From assembly GCA_949825025.1 (NCBI GenBank), contig OX463778.1:47330829-47394828 (forward strand): 64,000 bases of DNA, written 5' to 3'. The position numbers and the translations under genes were made by a program. A model generated the notes under the pieces. It saw only the letters and a list, made by a program, of their open reading frames with translations, was not told where the DNA came from and did not search any database. Shown piece after piece: positions 45,790 to 64,000 of the stretch; position 1 is the first letter of the stretch, and each line of letters begins with the position of its first letter. The stretch comes from Siphlonurus alternatus. Lineage: Eukaryota > Arthropoda > Insecta > Ephemeroptera > Siphlonuridae.

Positions 45790-48700
45790 ATGGAACCAGG
45801 TATGCTGTCTGGATTAGCATCCTTGCTGCATACCTCAGAGCCTGCATTACGGCTGCTTGTTTCTATTTTAATCGGTAAGTTGAGTGGCCAGACTTTGAAG
45901 AGAAAGCCTTGCAGTGCTTCCAACTCTTCCAAGCTGCAGTTTAAGGCCTCTTTGATGCGTAGCAGAGCACTAAATTTAACATTGTAGTATGTACCTTAAT
46001 TTCGGCTATGTTGTCCTATATTGTCTTTTTATCATTTCCCTTATATCAGACTTGCATATTTGCTTTTTAATATGCTGGTGACGACAATGGCCACCAAAGC
46101 CTATGCATACAGTATGCATATATATGCATACAGTACACAATTATACTGTACATACTGAACAATGTACGTATAAAATAACTAGGAACCAAAAAGGCTGGGA
46201 GGAGCTTAGCGATCGTACTGAGAAAGGGCGTTATAAGGGTAGGAGGGACCATGATTCGAAGTTGGAGTATGAGGGCAGCAAAAATGATATGGGCAAAGTA
46301 TTCCTTCTTGAGAAGAACGGTGAGGGAATAGTATTTGCTGGACTCTGGGCTTGTGGAGGTTAAGAGTGTTGGTAAGTTTAGGGAGGGGCTTAGAGAGTCA
46401 ACTGCAAGTAAGCGAGCCACCGTGGTGGAATGTGTATCCACAATAGCCGCAAGCAGGGGTGTATGCAGGTCTATGTGTACATACTGCTTACTTTATCTTA
46501 TCTCTCTCCTCCCCTTCCTCCTAGGTACCAGGTTGCTACCCTTCACCCGTTGCCCCCTCCCAAATTTAACATTGTGGGATAGGGTGCCCCTCTTAGAGCC
46601 GGCCACTGGATCTGCCCCTGGGGATATGTTATGTATTTACATATTACCGGTATGCATGTACTTGATTCCTCAGTATGAATACTGTACAGTATACAATAGG
46701 TAATTTCATCAGAGAATCAATGTATGCATATGTTAAGCATAATTTTATTGGTATGTCATAAAGTTTCAGTTAAAAATTCATAATGAAATCAACACTTATC
46801 ATTCTTGTAAAAATTATTTACTTTTAAATTACAGTATTTAAATTTTGAGGCAACATTTCGTAATTATTTACAGTACAATACATGGCGTTTATATTGTCTC
46901 TCATTTAAAGTAATGATCAAGTTGTCTGCCTCCAAAATCATGTGCAAGCAAATGACTAATGTCTATTCTTTTACTCAGTGGCGTGCGGTGACATTTTAGA
47001 CTAGTCAAGCAAATGAAGTAATGACACAGCGGAGGGGGCCCCGAGGGGCTAATACCCCGCCGGAGGCGCGATTTTTTTGAAAAAGGGGGCGTGGCACTCG
47101 AATTTTCATTACAGGAGATATACATAAATTATAATCATACAAACGCTCTCAATAAAATTGTTTCCTTAATTAGCTAATTGCCGTAAATTTTTAATTTTTT
47201 TTATTCACTTTCGATCATGATCATTGATCATGGTGCATACAGCTATGCATAATTATCTTTTTTTAGCTGTATATGCATTTAAATACCTTAACGGTGTACC
47301 TTTTCATTCGGGAATAGGTCGGCCTGCACAAACGATTTACGTTTTTTCAGTTGTGTTTCTAGCGCCAAAATTTTTTTTGTAAAAGATTAGGAATAATATT
47401 TTCTTCTTGAAGTAATTCTGCCATTTTTATAACAAAAAAAATAAAAACGTAATCATCACGTTAAATTATAAGAATTAAATTGTACAAAACACTGAGATGA
47501 AGAATTTTTTTATGCATGGCAAATTAGTGCGTTTTTATAGTCCATTAATTAAATAAAAATATTGGAGAAAAGCACGAAAAAACACTTATAAAGAGCCACA
47601 AAAATCACGCACTGTATTGCTTATTATTAGTTTCCCGGAAACTAAAAACTAAACTTTGATGAGTCACTCGCGCGTGGACCCTTAAATTTTGTCCCTGATT
47701 TTTATCATTTATGCGCCATCTATTGATACACTATTTAACCAGTTGGGCGTTCCGATTCCCCAGAGCCGCCATTGTACAAGCAGTGCTTGTACATTCCACA
47801 AGCTTCAGCATTTACCACCCCCTCCCCATACATTTCCTTATGAAGCTTTACGTTGGGTGGGTTTATTTACAAGCAACCAAAGTGATTGCTTATACCAGTA
47901 GAGGCGCTGCTATTGCAAGACAAAAAAAATAAATCTCCGATTTAAATGCGGCAAAATGCTGGCAAATTTAAAATTGTTAAGAGAGAAAAAAATGCTTGTC
48001 ACGAAATTTATTTTCTTCTTCTTTCTCGGTAAATTTTAGGGCAAGCATTGCTTGCATTGCTTTTATGGACCGCACGCCCCTGCTTTTACTACACATACTT
48101 ACTTTGGCCAGCGCGGCAAAAGCTTTTAGTCTGTTTTGCTGCTAGTCAGAATTGCCGTGACCTATCAATCAGTACGTTCACATGACAATGTTTAATAAGT
48201 ATCCATTGACAATGGATAACATTATTCTTATGAGGCAGCGTCATCGAATCTGTATTAAACAGCATCATGTGAACATAGTGATTATGTACATGTTATAGCA
48301 TAACTTTCATTTCTGCGATAAAAAAAAAAATCATGCAGATTGTCCATGCAGTACATATTTCAAACCTTAGTTTAAGTTTGGCCGGGTGGATTAATTTGCT
48401 GGTAACTTAAACCCTTTCAATGTAAAATGTAAACTGATACTCATCCGTATATCATCTTCCGCGAATTCTGCGACTGCTTAAATGCCATATATGCGTCACT
48501 TCCTTTTGAACTGTTTCTAGACACAATCTAAGGTTTGAAATACTGTACTATATGCTATTTTATGCTATTGGTCTACGTAGCTGGATTTTGTTACAACAAA
48601 CAAAAAGGAACTTCAGTAATATTTACCTGCGTAGGTTTATAATATGCTGTAAGTAGCTGTGAGTGCTTACTAATATTTTTAACGAAACAAAATAAATAAT

Positions 48701-51267
48701 CCCTCACTAAATTTCCTTTAATTTATTTGAGTCTAAATAATGTACAGTACTGTATATAAGTTATTGTTTGTTAAGTTTACACAAATTTGTGTTCTAGGCT
48801 ACCCTCTGGCCTTATTTCATCGGTACACCTTATATGGCAAGAATGCAACACTTCAGCATTTATTCTTCATTGTATGCGGTGTTGGAATTGGCTATTACAA
48901 CTACAGTAAGCTATTTATTTATTTATTTATTTATTTATTTATTTGTTTGTTTGTTTGTTTGTTTGTTTGTTTTGTTTATTTATTTATTTCAGTGTGTGTC
49001 ACAGGTTTCTATGACACTATTTTTTTTTTTCCTTCCTGGTGGAAATAAATTAAAATTACTGTATAACAATAACCTATGTGTTCAGTACCACAAATTAGTT
49101 TTTAGTTATCAAGTTAGTTGTATTTAAATGTTTGTGATCCAACATGGATATGTTCTTGTGTTCTGCTTATTTTTATTTCATATTTTTGTTAATTCAATCT
49201 TTTAAAAAATCACAATACTTATCTTGGTATGTATTTTGCAGGCATGGCTGTATTTCACTCCATTTCATCAGTTCTGGTCGTCTATGCAATCCTTGCAACA
49301 ATGGGTGGCTCAAAACTGTCTGTTATAGTCTCCTTTCTGTTCAACATGGGCTACCTTGTGATTGGTAAGTGTAATTCTGATGCCTCCGAATGTTGAGTAT
49401 TTAAAGATTAATGTAGCTTATCGTATGTGTAGTAAAGAAGCTTTCACAAACTCAAAAATTGCTTTGACATTCATGCTGCAGGATGCAGTAGCACACGTAG
49501 CTTCGTAAAAAAATCAAGAAGACCTTGATTTATGCTACTTCTTGCCTCCGAGCATGTGAAGGAATCTGTACTGGAAAGGACATTAAAAACTACCATAAAA
49601 TAACATTATATTGTGACATGCTAATATTTAATTTTTTAAAAATTCTGGTATTGTATTTAGTTATAAAACAGTTCAATTATATTATAATATGCTTATTTAT
49701 ATATATAAAAAAAATACAATTTAACTACGTAGTGTACTTTGAATTGAGGTGACCCTCCCGCCCTCCATTTCTTATGAGATTAAAGTTTGTTTTCATAAGC
49801 TCTCCCAAGTTCAAAGGTTTTTCTTATCTCTTTGCAGATGTGCTGTAATAATTTTTACTAACTTCAACTTTATGATTACACAAGAATATTTGTTTATCTT
49901 TGTGTGTCAACTAATGAATTCAAACATCATGGTCAAACATAAAATATAATAATAATACAGTAACAACACCATTTTTTTTCTGGATCCGCACCTGATGAAC
50001 AGTATGGTGTACTGTATGTATTAGCTCTGTTTGTAACTATAATACAATGAAAATCAATAATAATATTTTCCTAATATTCCCTAAGTTCCTTTCATTTTTA
50101 TCTGATCTTGAATTAATAGCTTACTTACAGACAGGTCTATTATCCATGTAAAAATATCTATAGTGTAGAAATCTCTCCCATCTGCTGCAGGATACTATTA
50201 CACGGGAACAGACACTTATGACATTAAGTGGAGTATGCCCCACTGTGTGCTTACTCTTCGTTTAATTGGTCTCACCATTGATGTTTATGACGGTCAAAAA
50301 CCTGTGGTAAGTTCTGACTTGTTTGCCCCTGTCAACACAAAATGATTATGGACTATTATTTTTTTAGAGCGAACTATCTTCAGATCAGAAGAAAACAGCT
50401 CTCACACACACTCCCAACTTCCTGGAAGTGGCAGCTCACACCTTCTTTCCAGGTTCATTTCTTGTTGGACCACAGTTCCCAATGAAACGGTACCTCGATA
50501 TGGTCAGTGGAGAGCTGCGACCCAAGGTATCGTGGGAAGATTGAAACATTGGCAAATGTTTTAAAACTTGAATGATTCTTTTTCTCTCTATTTTTCCTCT
50601 CGCTTTTTTTATACTTTCAACTTACAACCAATTTTTTAACTCAATAATTTTTCTTCCATTAAGTAGTATTGAAGTAGTTTTTCTTGTGTTTTTGCTGCCT
50701 TTGTTTTGGTTTGCCATGATTTAGAGTGTAGTAATTAATTTTTTTTATTTCAAATGAATTGCATGACCAAGTTTTTATTTCTATAACAAGATGCAATAAA
50801 TGCCATAAATTTATTTTATATTTTAAAATGATTTCAATGAAAATAAGATTTTTTTTTTTTACTACAGTAGTTTTGCTCTTAAGTAGTGTGGAGTAACTCA
50901 TTTATCCATAAGACAAGTATATCATGCTCTCTTCTACTTTTTTTTTCTTTTCATTGTAGTTTATATATAATTATTTACTAGCAAGAAACATCAGCTACCT
51001 AATAATCAATAATATCAAGTACATAGCACATATCAGTGGTTTGCTCTGTGCCTTTGGTGTAGGAGGTCATACTATAGTAGGACCGCAATAGATGCAAACC
51101 TCGGAGTGCAATGCTTCCAAATGAAGTCCTCGTTTAGCATGCATGGTGAAATATTGAAGTCCACAAGAGGGTTTTCAAACTGTAGTGGTATCAACTGTCC
51201 TTAGGAAGGTGTATGAAGCTTGTAGTTTGTAAACCAGCCATCCTTAGATTTCCATGGTTCTCTTGTA

Positions 51268-51303
<36 letters not shown>

Positions 51304-53880
51304 AATATAATTTACCATGGGTCTTATTTTTATGAACAGCAACTTACTGATGACAATTTTATGTTTAAAACAATTTATTTATTTTTGCTCCGATTTGCTC
51401 ATTTGATTGAGCAATGGTGCTTGATTTGTGATGAAGGGTTATTAATTGCAGTTTTCAATATTACAGGTGTCTACCGAGTCTCGACCTCAGTGCGTGCTGC
51501 CGGGTTTCATCCGCTGCATATCTGGCTTCCTGTACCTTGGTCTATACCAAGTTGGCAATGCATACTTCTTTGACATGTACCTTCTAAGCCCACAGTTCAA
51601 GGTAAGTTTCTTAACTTCACTAACAAAGTACAGTTATAATTTTTTTTCTCTGAACTGTACACAGTTAAAATCTTTCAGGGTGATTTTGCTAGTGTCATGA
51701 TTGCATCGATTGCAATGCTTTTATTTTTGTATTTTATGAGTATATATAACACTAAATTTCATAAACTGTGATGGATAGAGTATCGACCTCAAAAAAAATT
51801 TTTTTTTATGGATAGAGGGTGCAAAGTTATGCCACTCACAATTTTTTCAGATTTTTTAGAGCCAAGTAAGTATTGCTAAAAAGTTTTGCCAAGGTCAGGT
51901 TTGAACCCACACTCCTTTAAGGTCCTATCCTTTTATTAAGACAGGCTTCAAGTACACTTTCTCTGTACTTTTAATAGTTTTTTAAAAATAGTTCCCGGAC
52001 TCTAAAAAAATTGAGAAAAAATCAGAATAGCAAAACTTTGCACCCTCTATCCATTTCTGCAATTACAAATTTTGAGCTCGATACTCCATTGTAATTTTAT
52101 TATATGCTTTTTTTTATATTAATTTTATGGGTTAACTTGAAATTAAGAGAAAATCTGAGATACTAATGAGCAGTAGTGAGTGGTATACGGTATACATTAT
52201 ATAACTTGCAATGTTTCCCCTTTCTCGCAAAGTCAATATCACAGCTTCTCAATAGTTCCTTATTTAACTACATATGTATTAAACGTAAATGCCTACTTAC
52301 TGCTCATTACACTGTTAATGGTTAATTGTCATTATGCTAATAATTTATTTTCATCATGCTTTTTCAGGTCCTGCCATTTTGGCAACGAGCGTTTGCCATG
52401 GGGATCTGGGGCAAGTTGGTGATGTATAAGTACATTTCATGCTGGCTGATTGCTGAGGGTGTTTGCATTGCTACAGGTGAGGTAGTGACCATGGTAGAGT
52501 GTTGGCAGATTGAATGACGAGTGACTTGCTTGCAGGCTTGACTTACAATGGAGAAGATGCCAACGGCAAACCAAAGTGGGACGGCTGTGCCAATGTCAAA
52601 CTAAGGGTATACGAGGGAGGCACCAAGTTTGGACATCTGATTGCATCTTTCAATATCAACACTAATCACTGGGTGGCACAGTAAGTAACTTTATGATTTC
52701 TTTCTCAGTTAACACAATTATCCTTTTAACACAGGCAGCAGTACAGTTTTAAGCAGGATTATTATTATTATTTTTTTTTTTATGCCTGGAGATTTTTAGG
52801 AAAATGTAGGTTCTACTCATTTCCCCCTCTTATTGTGAACTAAACCATTGCAACTGGAAGCGGAAAATGCTTCATTTTTAAGTCATTTTTGGCAATTCCA
52901 CAGACTGAAACTCTTGCGTAAAAGACTGTAATTTGTTACATTGTATTTATTTTTATATGGAGAAAGACGTAAAAAACTTTGGGTCACTGTACTCTTGAAA
53001 TATATGTTCTGTATTTCATTGTATTTTTATATTCTTACTGTACAACTAGTTTTTCCAAATAAATTAATAAAATAAAATTAAGTACACTTCATTATTAAAT
53101 CAAGCACTGAAACTGTTTGTATAATATAATTATATAATATATATATTATACAAAAGTATACCTTTTTGTATCTCTTTTTACCTTTTATATCACCCTTTGT
53201 TTTTTAAAGAATATAATGTGATACATTTACAGTATGCATGCATAAAAAACTACTTATTTAACTTTTTTGTCTCCTGCTATTTTGACAACAATTAATCATT
53301 AGCTAGTACTGCAGTTCATTGCTTGATGTTTGGTTTTTGTGCCTTCAGGTATGTGTACAAACGTCTGAAGTTTATGGGCAACAGATATCTCAGCCAAGGG
53401 GCTACACTGCTATTCTTGGCCCTTTGGCACGGTCTCCACTCTGGCTATTACATGTGCTTCTTCCTTGAGTTCATCATCATGAAGCTGGAGAAAGACGTAA
53501 GTCACTTTGTGTCACTTTATGTCCTCCAGTCTGAGGATTTTTGTACCTTTTTTTTGTTTTGTTTTTAATTTCTTGTCTACAGAATACTGTACTAAATTCT
53601 TTATTTTAACATCAAAATCAAAGAAGTCTCAAATTTTAATTTTTGCAAAGAAAAAGGCTATGTTATATACTGTATTATACAGTATTACTAAGTGTTTTTC
53701 ACCACCATTCATATTAAAAAGTCTGCTTCATTTAATTTCTCAAAGAACCTGTTATAGAGACATAATTAATTTGAAGAAGCCATGCAAAAAAAAATAAAAA
53801 AAAATCAAAGTTCTCCTTGCAATAGCATGCATGTAAAAAATATTTGCTGCAGTTATTTAAAAAAATGTCAAATGGCAGCA

Positions 53881-53912
<32 letters not shown>

Positions 53913-54381
53913 CTTTGCTGCTATAAAAAAAATATACTCAATGTTTTTTATATAATCATGAAAATACAAAGACCTTACAATTTAGTGAAATGGTTTCTCT
54001 TTGTAAAAAGCACTTACTTAGAACACAAGTTACAAAACAATTAAAGAGACAAACAAATAATAACTTATTAAAAAAATAAATAATAATGTATATAGCGACG
54101 TTTCTATGTTGCAGGTTGAGACTGTGATGGCGGTGCGTCCAGACCTCCAGGAGTTACTGGAACGCCCCGGGGTACGTCAGGCTATGTGGGTGGTACGTAA
54201 GATCTACTTGATTGTCTTCATGGGCTACTGTATGGTGCCCTTTGTTCTGCTGTCTGCCTACAAGTGGCTGGAAGTATATAACTCCGTCTATTGGATTGGC
54301 CATGTGTTCTTTGTGCCGTGGCTGATATTTGGGCACCTGGTTGTGCGAGCAATGAGGCCTCCACGTCCTAAGGCTGAGTAA
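45790..54381 (+). CDS. LPCAT3: Lysophospholipid acyltransferase 5 / LPCAT3 (MBOAT5, nessy-type)
   Basis: Ten exons join in phase: 45790-45874, 48798-48905, 49242-49364, 50191-50306, 50368-50526, 51467-51601, 52368-52476, 52536-52680, 53349-53496 and 54115-54381, giving 464 residues (human LPCAT3 487). Characteristic blocks are YTGTDTYDIKWSMPHCVLTL, FLVGPQF, AFAMGIWGKLVMYKYISCWL, ASFNINTNHWV with the MBOAT-conserved Asn, and LFLALWHGLHSGYY with the catalytic His. Several hydrophobic segments fit a multipass ER membrane protein. The family transfers polyunsaturated acyl groups from acyl-CoA to lysophosphatidylcholine and related lysolipids in the Lands cycle. The tail RPPRPKAE has a basic RxKxx ending that may help ER retention. 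ATG at 45790 is the only start found in exon 1 and matches the family's short N-terminus. Confidence 0.95.
48910..48992 (+). repeat. TTTA/TTTG compound microsatellite next to a splice donor
   Basis: About eight TTTA units, then about seven TTTG, then TTTA again, beginning within about 5 bases of the exon-2 donor of LPCAT3 (GT at 48906). Confidence 0.9.
49432..49570. mobile_element. Decayed family E element in LPCAT3 intron 3
   Basis: GCTTTCACAAACTCAAAAAT, GCTGCAGGATGCAGTAGC and AATCAAGAAGACCTTGATTT correspond in order to the left end, middle and centre of the element at 31470-31746. Confidence 0.4.
51770..52100. mobile_element. Fold-back element, family F copy 1
   Basis: Arms: GGATAGAGTATCGACCTCAA at left, complement GAGCTCGATACTCC at right; inner ATGGATAGAGGGTGCAAAGT pairs with the complement near 52030-52050. 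It lies in LPCAT3 intron 6. The left inner part has a T-arm-like GGTTTGAACCC (51898-51908). Related copy: 58158-58492. Confidence 0.7.
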
Positions 54382-57300
54382 AGCTCTTTAAGTGATGATC
54401 TGTACATACTAGTTCTCTAAATATTTTTGTTCACATTACTTTTTTCTCCACTTTGTAATCCATCCATATATTTATTAGTCCCTTAACCCTCTAAGGCAAT
54501 TTAACGAAAAGTAGGCCAACTGTAAATTGCATTAGTTAAGTAGCAACCACCACTGGTTGTTTAGTCTTAAAACCAAATTTTGTGCTTGTGTTGTCTCTGT
54601 AAAATTCTGCATTTTTTTCCCCCTTCATATTTTATCTTATGAATATTACACTTGGTCTTTTCCCATATTTTGCTGTATCTTTTACTAAGTGTCATTAGGG
54701 AAAATAATGTTAATGAAAATTTTCGAACATGCACGCAGTTTTACTGTGTCAATTACAGTATAGTTAAAACAGCATATTGTATTTAACTTTGGAAAAAAAA
54801 AGTATTAATATGCATTTATGCATAGAAAGAAGCACTCACCTTGTTACTCTTCTCACTATTGTTGCAGTGTTTAGTAATACTTAGATTGCAATTGCACAGA
54901 GAATACTCATGCTAATATTTTCCAAAGGGATGTTATTGTAATTTTCATGTTTTTTTGTTTAGTGGAAAGTTAGGAGGTTTCAACCTCTGATTATATTTTT
55001 ACTTTTTTTGTAAAAGTGTGCTGTTATATTGTGATGAATATTAGTCATCTTAAAAAGATGGGTTTAATACACTTGCAATTATATTAACTATAAAAATATT
55101 TTTTATTTTTTATTGCTTAATTTATTTGTTATATCAAACAAAATTAATTTCACAAATATATAATTGTTATTTTTTGTATCTCTAGAACCAAATAATTTAT
55201 TAGTCTTATTTGCAGACCTGTAGGGGAGTTTGATTTACATAATTATTACAATATGTTAGCATAAATTCCTTTATTTGAACCAAAATTTGTTAAACTTTAC
55301 TATTTTATGACATTTGAGTTTTGTTTGTAACTACTGTACTGTGTTTTGATCACCAAAATTATTCCCATACCCTGTTATGTATAATTTGTTATCAATCAAT
55401 AGTTGTGTTCGTAAATGAAGAATCAAGTTTAGCTGTGATCATTGCAGCAAAGAGCAGCATTTCCAAACAGAGTTAATGCTATTTTAAACAGCAATTCTGT
55501 TCCAAAATTAAATCCAATTTGGCGACCGCCACTCACCTGACTAGGCTCTCTATTTCCCCCATCCCCATGGCATATATCTGATGCTTAGAAGTTAACTAAA
55601 GATGCTATCCATCTTATAAAATCACAATCTTTCGATTTCTCAAGTCAAAAATACACCTCATTATAACATGTAATTTAAAATATTTGAATTTTCCTCTCAA
55701 AGCTGGCTATTTCAGCAGCTTCGGAGCTGCTGGAATTTTTTCAATAAAGAATTATATAATCAGAAAAATGGAACACGATAATCAAGAGAATCAGAATTTT
55801 GCTTTTTTATTTCCGAACACAACTATTATAATCCTTGTTTTAATTATTTTTAATATATTCCCTCCAAATTAAATTAATTAAAACTATGGCATATAACTTT
55901 ATGGAAATATTGATACATAACAATAATTTGCTCACTTATTTTATCATCACCACATTAGTAAATTTCTAGCAAGTCTTGAGAACCATCATTATAACAAATA
56001 ATCATACCTATGTCCATTTCGCTCAACTCATTTTTCCATAATATATCTGGTTATTTTATGTTTTACTCTAATTTTCTTTTCACACACCATATATTTCTTT
56101 AAGAGAGGCTCACATAGTTTTTTGTGCAAGTTTTGTCTATTAACATAGAGTTTCTGTTTGATGGTTCTCATACTCTCCATATATATTATTTAGAGAAACC
56201 TTGCACATAGACTTACGGAGACAAATGATCAAAGTAAAATATCAATTTTTGTTTTAAACTTCAATTTATTAGTCATAAAAAATACAGTATTTTTGTTTTA
56301 ATATTATTTTAAAAACGTTTGCTGTGGTTATGTGTTTTTTTACAAGATCTGTTTTGTAGCTTGCTTGTGAGGTAACGAATTTTTCAATTTTTGGATGAAT
56401 GACGGGAAAATATATTTTTATCTGCACTTGTCACTATTGTCACTAACATAGTATAATTTAGTTTGAGATCCTTTGTCACTTTGGTAGCATAGGGGTACTT
56501 TAAAAAATAAAAACACCTGTTAAAGTCTCAAGTCATAATAATGTAATGTAAAAATAATGCAATTTTGATTTGTAGTTTCAAAATTAAATTGTTAGTTAAA
56601 GATTTTAACTATTGCTGTGCAAAATCAAGGTCTACTAAAAATTTAATCTTGATGTTAAGTAAACACAATTTTTAATAATTTTTATTCTACTATAATAATT
56701 ATGTTCCTAAGTGACAAAGAGATGATGAAAGTAACAACGCTAAACTTGCCACTGATCAGTGTTTCTCAATCATATGAATTTTAAACGGGTTTTATACATT
56801 GACAATTAAAGAATCCATAGAATCAAAGGGAAGAAAATAAAATTGAAGTATATTGGAGATATTTCATTGTCACAGTGTTATCATTATGTTTTCTTTTTTT
56901 TATATAATTAACTGCTGTAAAAAAAAATAGCAAATAACTTTCAACTATATAGACTTTCAAGCTATAATTAAGAATAATAAAAGTATTTAAGTATATGTAT
57001 AATTATTATATAATATGGGGTTAAACATAACAAGGCTTGAATTCAGGGAGTCACAGGGTAGCGTTTTTTAGTGTGATAAAGAAGTTCTTAATTGGTATCA
57101 GTTGGTTCATTGGTGTAAATTAAATGTAGAACAAATAAATGTCATAAAATTCAAAGAAATCATTTAAAAATACTTAAAATAATAAATTGATTTCCTCTAC
57201 AATACTTTCTGTATTCAAGTCGAGCTGATAGAAAATAAATAAATTAGTGCTGATTTTTTTAATATATTACATGTAAATTATTATTTTTTATTTAAAAAAC

Positions 57301-57650
57301 TTGTATTTGTTATTGCAACAGTGAACTCCAATGTATTGACAAAACATTTAATGAGAAACTCTGGTTATTAATTATTAACATTCTTTTATTAGTGAAAGCA
57401 CTTGGCAAATTTTATATGCCCATCGCTTTTTCCTAGTCAATTATTAACTAGGATTTTACGGTAAATTAAGCTAAAATTAATCGTAGAAAGTTAAATTTAA
57501 AATGTTATTCAAGGAAGCAATACAGTTAAAAGTTCTACTTATAGACTTGCAAGGGAAAAAAAAAAATGTTGAAATGAAGGTACCAAAAAATTAAATAAAA
57601 TAAATGATAAAAAGAATAATATTATGTTTAATTTAATTCTGGACTGATTA
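54382..57650. other. AT-rich intergenic region, LPCAT3 3' flank
   Basis: AATAAA at 55743-55748 is one possible poly(A) signal for LPCAT3. No further exon, RNA gene or recognised element is seen. Confidence 0.45.
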
Positions 57651-57910
57651 TATCCTTTTATTGCAGTGTAGTAGCCAGGAAAACATTCTTGGGGAAAAGA
57701 AAAATTTTGTCCTCTTTCTTCCCCCCTCCCACCATTAAGAAGTCAGTGGCACAAGGGCAGACTATCCGTATCCGCCAGCTCATGTTATTTCCTTTCCCTT
57801 TAGCATATGACTGATTCGGGGTGATATTCTGAAAAACCTTACTTTTCTCCCCCCCCCCCCTTTCAGATTTTGGGATCATCCCCTAGCTTCCCTCAGTCAC
57901 GCCACTAACG
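57651..57910 (-). repeat. Dispersed repeat ending in a GCCACTAAC word
   Basis: TCCCTCAGTCACGCCACTAAC (57889-57909) resembles CTGGCTACGCCACTAAC at 28531-28547, both after C-rich or pyrimidine tracts. It is probably the 3' end of a retroelement; the family is not recognised. Confidence 0.4.
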
Positions 57911-58157
57911 CATATACAAAAAAATACTTTTAAAATTATTTTTATGCTCTATATAAAATGAACTTCATTCATAAAATATAAAAATTAATATGTTGCTTTG
58001 AATGATGATTAAATTGATTAAAATAATCTTATTGTTAGTAAAATACATTTTTTAATAGTAACTTAATTAATTATTATCTTATAATTTATACTGTAAATTT
58101 ATTTCAATATTCTATAAAAAAAAAACAATTATGATACGTACTGTCTAATATCAATTA

Positions 58158-58492
58158 AATGGAGTATCGACCTCGATTTTTTTTATCACAGAAATGGATA
58201 GAGCGTGCAAAGTTATGCTGCCCTGATTTTTTTCAGATTTTCTAGAGCCCGCGCGGGAACTATTTTTAAAAAATTATTGAAAGTTCTTTTTGTGACGTAC
58301 GTTACGAGACGCCGCTCCTTAAGAAAAAGATAGGATTTGCCGCCGCCTCGTGACGTCACAAAAAGGACTTTCAATAATTTTTTAAAAATAGTTCCCGGCC
58401 TCTAAAAAATCTGACAAAAATCAGGGTAGCATAACTTTGCACGCTCTATCCATTTCTGCAATAAAAAAAAATTGAGGTCGATACTCCATTTG
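58158..58492. mobile_element. Fold-back element, family F copy 2
   Basis: The ends AATGGAGTATCGACCTCGAT and its complement (to about 58492) pair; arms run AGAAATGGATAGAGCGTGCA, GGGAACTATTTTTAAAAAAT and GTGACGT towards a centre near 58320. TGACGTCAC at 58370-58378. Confidence 0.8.
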
Positions 58493-58728
58493 TAATGTAG
58501 ACTGCACTGTTGCAAATTAATTTAATCAATTACATTTTGCATTATTAAAATTATATAATAATTAATGTAGCATGCATAAAAATAACCGATTTCACTCGAA
58601 ACATTTTATAGCAATATATACAGTGTATTATATTATTATATAATATATTACTATAATAATATATATATATATAATATATATTAATATCAGAAAACAGAAA
58701 TTCTTAAAACCGGTAAGTTAGTTAATTA

Positions 58729-64000
<5,272 letters not shown>

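Noticed and set aside
48740..49127. Hydrophobic ORFs over LPCAT3 exon 2
   Set aside because: Only 48798-48905 is exon; the rest is translation of the TTTA/TTTG repeat in the intron.

Overview
This window is AT-rich nuclear DNA from an animal, most likely an arthropod. The genes are split by GT-AG introns, microsatellites and fold-back transposons are dense, and the phospholipase gene has the extended N-terminal layout I associate with insect and crustacean relatives. The species cannot be fixed from the sequence.

Six genes can be supported. From left to right: (1) the last four exons of an unrecognised serine-rich protein (+, 1244-6648); (2) an 11-exon gene for a nine-finger C2H2 zinc-finger protein (-, 11580-21051); (3) a small candidate gene for a 74-residue protein with a mitochondrial-presequence-like start (-, 27347-29584, tentative); (4) a complete TARDBP/TDP-43 orthologue (-, 40568-44565); (5) a complete LPCAT3/MBOAT5 (nessy-type) lysophospholipid acyltransferase (+, 45790-54381), divergent from TARDBP; (6) a PI-PLC X-domain protein running off the right edge (-, 58729 to beyond 64000). 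Exon boundaries were read by eye; the phases agree across every junction given. The genes look like ordinary neighbours; nothing indicates a shared pathway.

The rest is a dense collection of mobile DNA. A Penelope-like element carrying a GIY-YIG endonuclease ORF and a hammerhead-ribozyme motif lies in a zinc-finger intron, and a decayed relative lies at 9.65-9.95 kb. Several families of long-palindrome MITEs are present. They include three copies of a TTAA-flanked family, one nested inside a second TTAA-flanked family; a TA-flanked 195-bp family in two copies, one interrupting a tRNA-derived SINE; two related fold-back families with TGACGTCA-like arm sites; and one element with a 10-bp target duplication. 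A composite 2.3-kb element at 22.6-24.9 kb contains a nested element whose ends are arrays of GGATCC-containing units. An inverted-repeat element with five TTCGCACCGC-type palindromes occupies the TARDBP/LPCAT3 intergenic region.

No CRISPR array, rRNA gene or intact tRNA gene was seen. The least familiar structures are the composite GGATCC element, the AAACCC fold-back element and the TARDBP/LPCAT3 intergenic palindromes.
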